The position numbers and the translations under genes are program-made. Positions 9,535 through 11,060 of a DNA stretch of 11,060 nucleotides are shown in pieces. The notes beneath the pieces are model-generated. The model saw nothing but the letters and a program-made list of their open reading frames with translations, did not search any database and had not been told where the DNA came from. The stretch's first letter is position 1. Every line of letters starts with the position of its first letter. Source of the stretch: UBA6987 sp045616945 (GTDB lineage Bacteria > Bacillota > Clostridia > Lachnospirales > Lachnospiraceae); contig JAZLHR010000058.1 of assembly GCA_045616945.1 (NCBI GenBank), positions 1 through 11,060 on the forward strand, read 5' to 3'.

Positions 9535-11060
9535 TCAATCATCGTAACCGTCTTTTTCGCCGGTATAATCGTCCTTGAAGTCATCTCGGAAATCGTCCTC
9601 AAAGCGGTCCGCGCTGCTGCCTTCCACATCGACAAAGCCCTTCTCCGCTTCGGAAACTTCCTGTGTCGTATAGCCGTAGCCCTCGTAGGATTCATCCCTG
9701 CGGCCGCCCAGATCGCGGTTGCCCTCGATCACGGCACGGAAATCGCGCTCGGTATATTCCACATTTTCCTTGACCTCGACCTCGTTGCCGTTTTCATCCA
9801 GCAGCGTCATATCCAGACCCAGGGACTGCATTTCCTTCAAAAGTACCTTGAAGGACTCGGGAACGCCGGGCGTAGGGATATTTTCACCCTTGATAATAGC
9901 TTCGTAAGTCTTTACACGGCCCACAACATCGTCGGACTTCACCGTCAGGATCTCCTGCAGGGTGTAGGCGGCGCCGTATGCTTCCAGGGCCCAAACTTCC
10001 ATTTCACCGAAACGCTGGCCGCCGAACTGGGCCTTGCCGCCCAAAGGCTGCTGCGTAACCAGGGAGTAAGGACCGGTAGAACGTGCGTGGATCTTATCGT
10101 CTACCAGGTGGTGCAGTTTCAGATAGTGCATGTGGCCGATAGTGACCTTGCCGTCGAACGGTTCGCCGGTACGGCCGTCACGCAGCTGTACCTTGCCGTC
10201 GCGGGTGATCGGGACGCCCTTCCACAGAGCTCTGTGCTCCAGATGGCTGCCCAGATATTCCAGCACGTCCGGACGCAGGGTCTCGCCGTACTTGGCAACG
10301 AAATCGTCCCACTCGCCGTTGGCATAGTCGTTTGCCATTTCCAGAGTATCCATGATATCCGTTTCCTTGGCACCGTCAAATACGGGCGTCGTTACGCGGA
10401 AGCCCAGTACCGCGGAAGCCAGAGAAAGGTGAGTTTCCAGGATCTGACCGATATTCATACGGCTGGGAACGCCCAGAGGATTCAGAACGATATCCAGCGG
10501 ACGGCCGTTCGGCAGATAAGGCATATCTTCTACGGGCAGTACGCGGGACACAACGCCCTTGTTGCCGTGACGGCCTGCCATCTTATCGCCGACGGAGATC
10601 TTTCTCTTCTGAGCAATATAGATACGGACGCTCATGTTGACGCCCGGAGGCAGCTCGTCGCCGTTCTCGCGGGTGAATACCTTGGCATCCAGAATGACAC
10701 CGTATGCGCCGTGCGGTACCTTCAGAGAGGTATCGCGCACTTCGCGGGCCTTTTCACCGAAGATGGCACGCAGCAGTCTTTCCTCCGCAGTCAGTTCGGT
10801 TTCGCCCTTCGGCGTGACCTTACCAACCAGATAATCGCCGGACTTGACCTCAGCACCGACGCAGATGATGCCATCCTCATCGAGATCCTTGAGGGTATCT
10901 TCGCCGACATTGGGAATATCACGGGTGATTTCTTCCGGACCGAGCTTGGTGTCGCGGGCTTCCGTCTCGTACTCCTCAATATGGATGGAGGTAAAGACAT
11001 CTTCCTTGACCAGACGCTCGTTCAGGAGGATTGCGTCTTCGTAGTTGTAGCCTTCCCAGG
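9535..11060 (-). CDS. rpoB: DNA-directed RNA polymerase subunit beta, C-terminal 507 residues, cut by the right window edge
   Basis: Beta forms the RNA polymerase core with beta'. The reading frame is open from the window edge to the TGA at 9535, and its 5' part, with the rifampicin-binding region, lies outside. The visible part begins at WEGYNYEDAILLNERLV, continues through VRDTSLKVPHG and reaches GDKMAGRHGNKG, whose two lysines correspond to E. coli Lys1065 and Lys1073 at the active site. Then come GVPSRMNIGQ and the clamp block from LHHLVDDKIHARSTGPYSLV to GEMEVWALEAYGA. Beyond the point where E. coli beta ends (LGLDMTLL) there is an extra tail of about 87 residues. It finishes in an acidic run with three FxDD repeats (FEDD, FRDD, FKDD; 9565-9603). 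The GTG at 10740 is an internal valine, not a start. The rpoC gene follows after 17 bases, the standard operon. Confidence 0.98.
   Translation of the reverse strand, partial: WEGYNYEDAILLNERLVKEDVFTSIHIEEYETEARDTKLGPEEITRDIPNVGEDTLKDLDEDGIICVGAEVKSGDYLVGKVTPKGETELTAEERLLRAIFGEKAREVRDTSLKVPHGAYGVILDAKVFTRENGDELPPGVNMSVRIYIAQKRKISVGDKMAGRHGNKGVVSRVLPVEDMPYLPNGRPLDIVLNPLGVPSRMNIGQILETHLSLASAVLGFRVTTPVFDGAKETDIMDTLEMANDYANGEWDDFVAKYGETLRPDVLEYLGSHLEHRALWKGVPITRDGKVQLRDGRTGEPFDGKVTIGHMHYLKLHHLVDDKIHARSTGPYSLVTQQPLGGKAQFGGQRFGEMEVWALEAYGAAYTLQEILTVKSDDVVGRVKTYEAIIKGENIPTPGVPESFKVLLKEMQSLGLDMTLLDENGNEVEVKENVEYTERDFRAVIEGNRDLGGRRDESYEGYGYTTQEVSEAEKGFVDVEGSSADRFEDDFRDDFKDDYTGEKDGYDD

Noticed and set aside
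9518..9538. TTG at 9538 as the rpoC start
   Set aside because: It would overlap the rpoB stop and place the strong GGGGGGAG ribosome site inside the coding region.
9535..10740. GTG at 10740 as the start of a separate rpoB-like gene
   Set aside because: The frame stays open upstream to the window edge with conserved beta sequence (ARAIFGEK-like, WEGYNYEDA), so this GTG is an internal valine.

Overview
The window looks like chromosome of a fairly GC-rich Clostridia-type Firmicute. A Lachnospiraceae or Oscillospiraceae relative is my guess from protein style, not a proven assignment. The reasons are the short Firmicute-type beta' subunit without the large trigger-loop insert, the ecfA1-ecfA2-ecfT-truA block typical of Firmicutes, and purine-rich Shine-Dalgarno sites. 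All eight genes lie on the minus strand, so the transcription order runs from the right edge to the left. There is no tRNA, rRNA, CRISPR array, IS element or gene-free stretch above about 100 bases.

Order of transcription: the 3' part of rpoB (right edge to 9535), rpoC (9517-5759), a family 2 polyprenyl-phosphate glycosyltransferase (5665-4661), a multi-membrane-span GT-C glycosyltransferase (4614-2968), ecfA1 (2955-2089), ecfA2 (2092-1253), ecfT (1237-434) and the 5' part of truA (437 to the left edge). Gaps are small or negative. The two 4-base ATGA overlaps (ecfA1/ecfA2 and ecfT/truA) indicate translational coupling. The only gap of any size is the 93 bases between rpoC and the first glycosyltransferase. 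It is almost entirely occupied by stem-loops, one of which resembles a short-U-tract intrinsic terminator or attenuator.

Functionally there are three blocks. rpoB and rpoC make the catalytic core of RNA polymerase, and both end in long acidic tails. The two glycosyltransferases form a plausible two-gene surface-glycosylation module: the GT2 enzyme would charge a polyprenyl phosphate with a sugar, and the GT-C enzyme would use it outside the membrane. EcfA1, EcfA2 and EcfT form the shared energising module of group II ECF vitamin transporters, here linked to the tRNA pseudouridine synthase TruA.

The most notable point is the layout. In many Firmicutes rpoC is followed by rpsL-rpsG-fusA-tuf and the S10/spc/alpha ribosomal clusters, and ecfA1 follows rplQ. 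Here that ribosomal block is absent, and a glycosyltransferase pair joins rpoC directly to the ecf-truA block, with structured RNA at the junction. I see no mobile-element remnant that would explain it.
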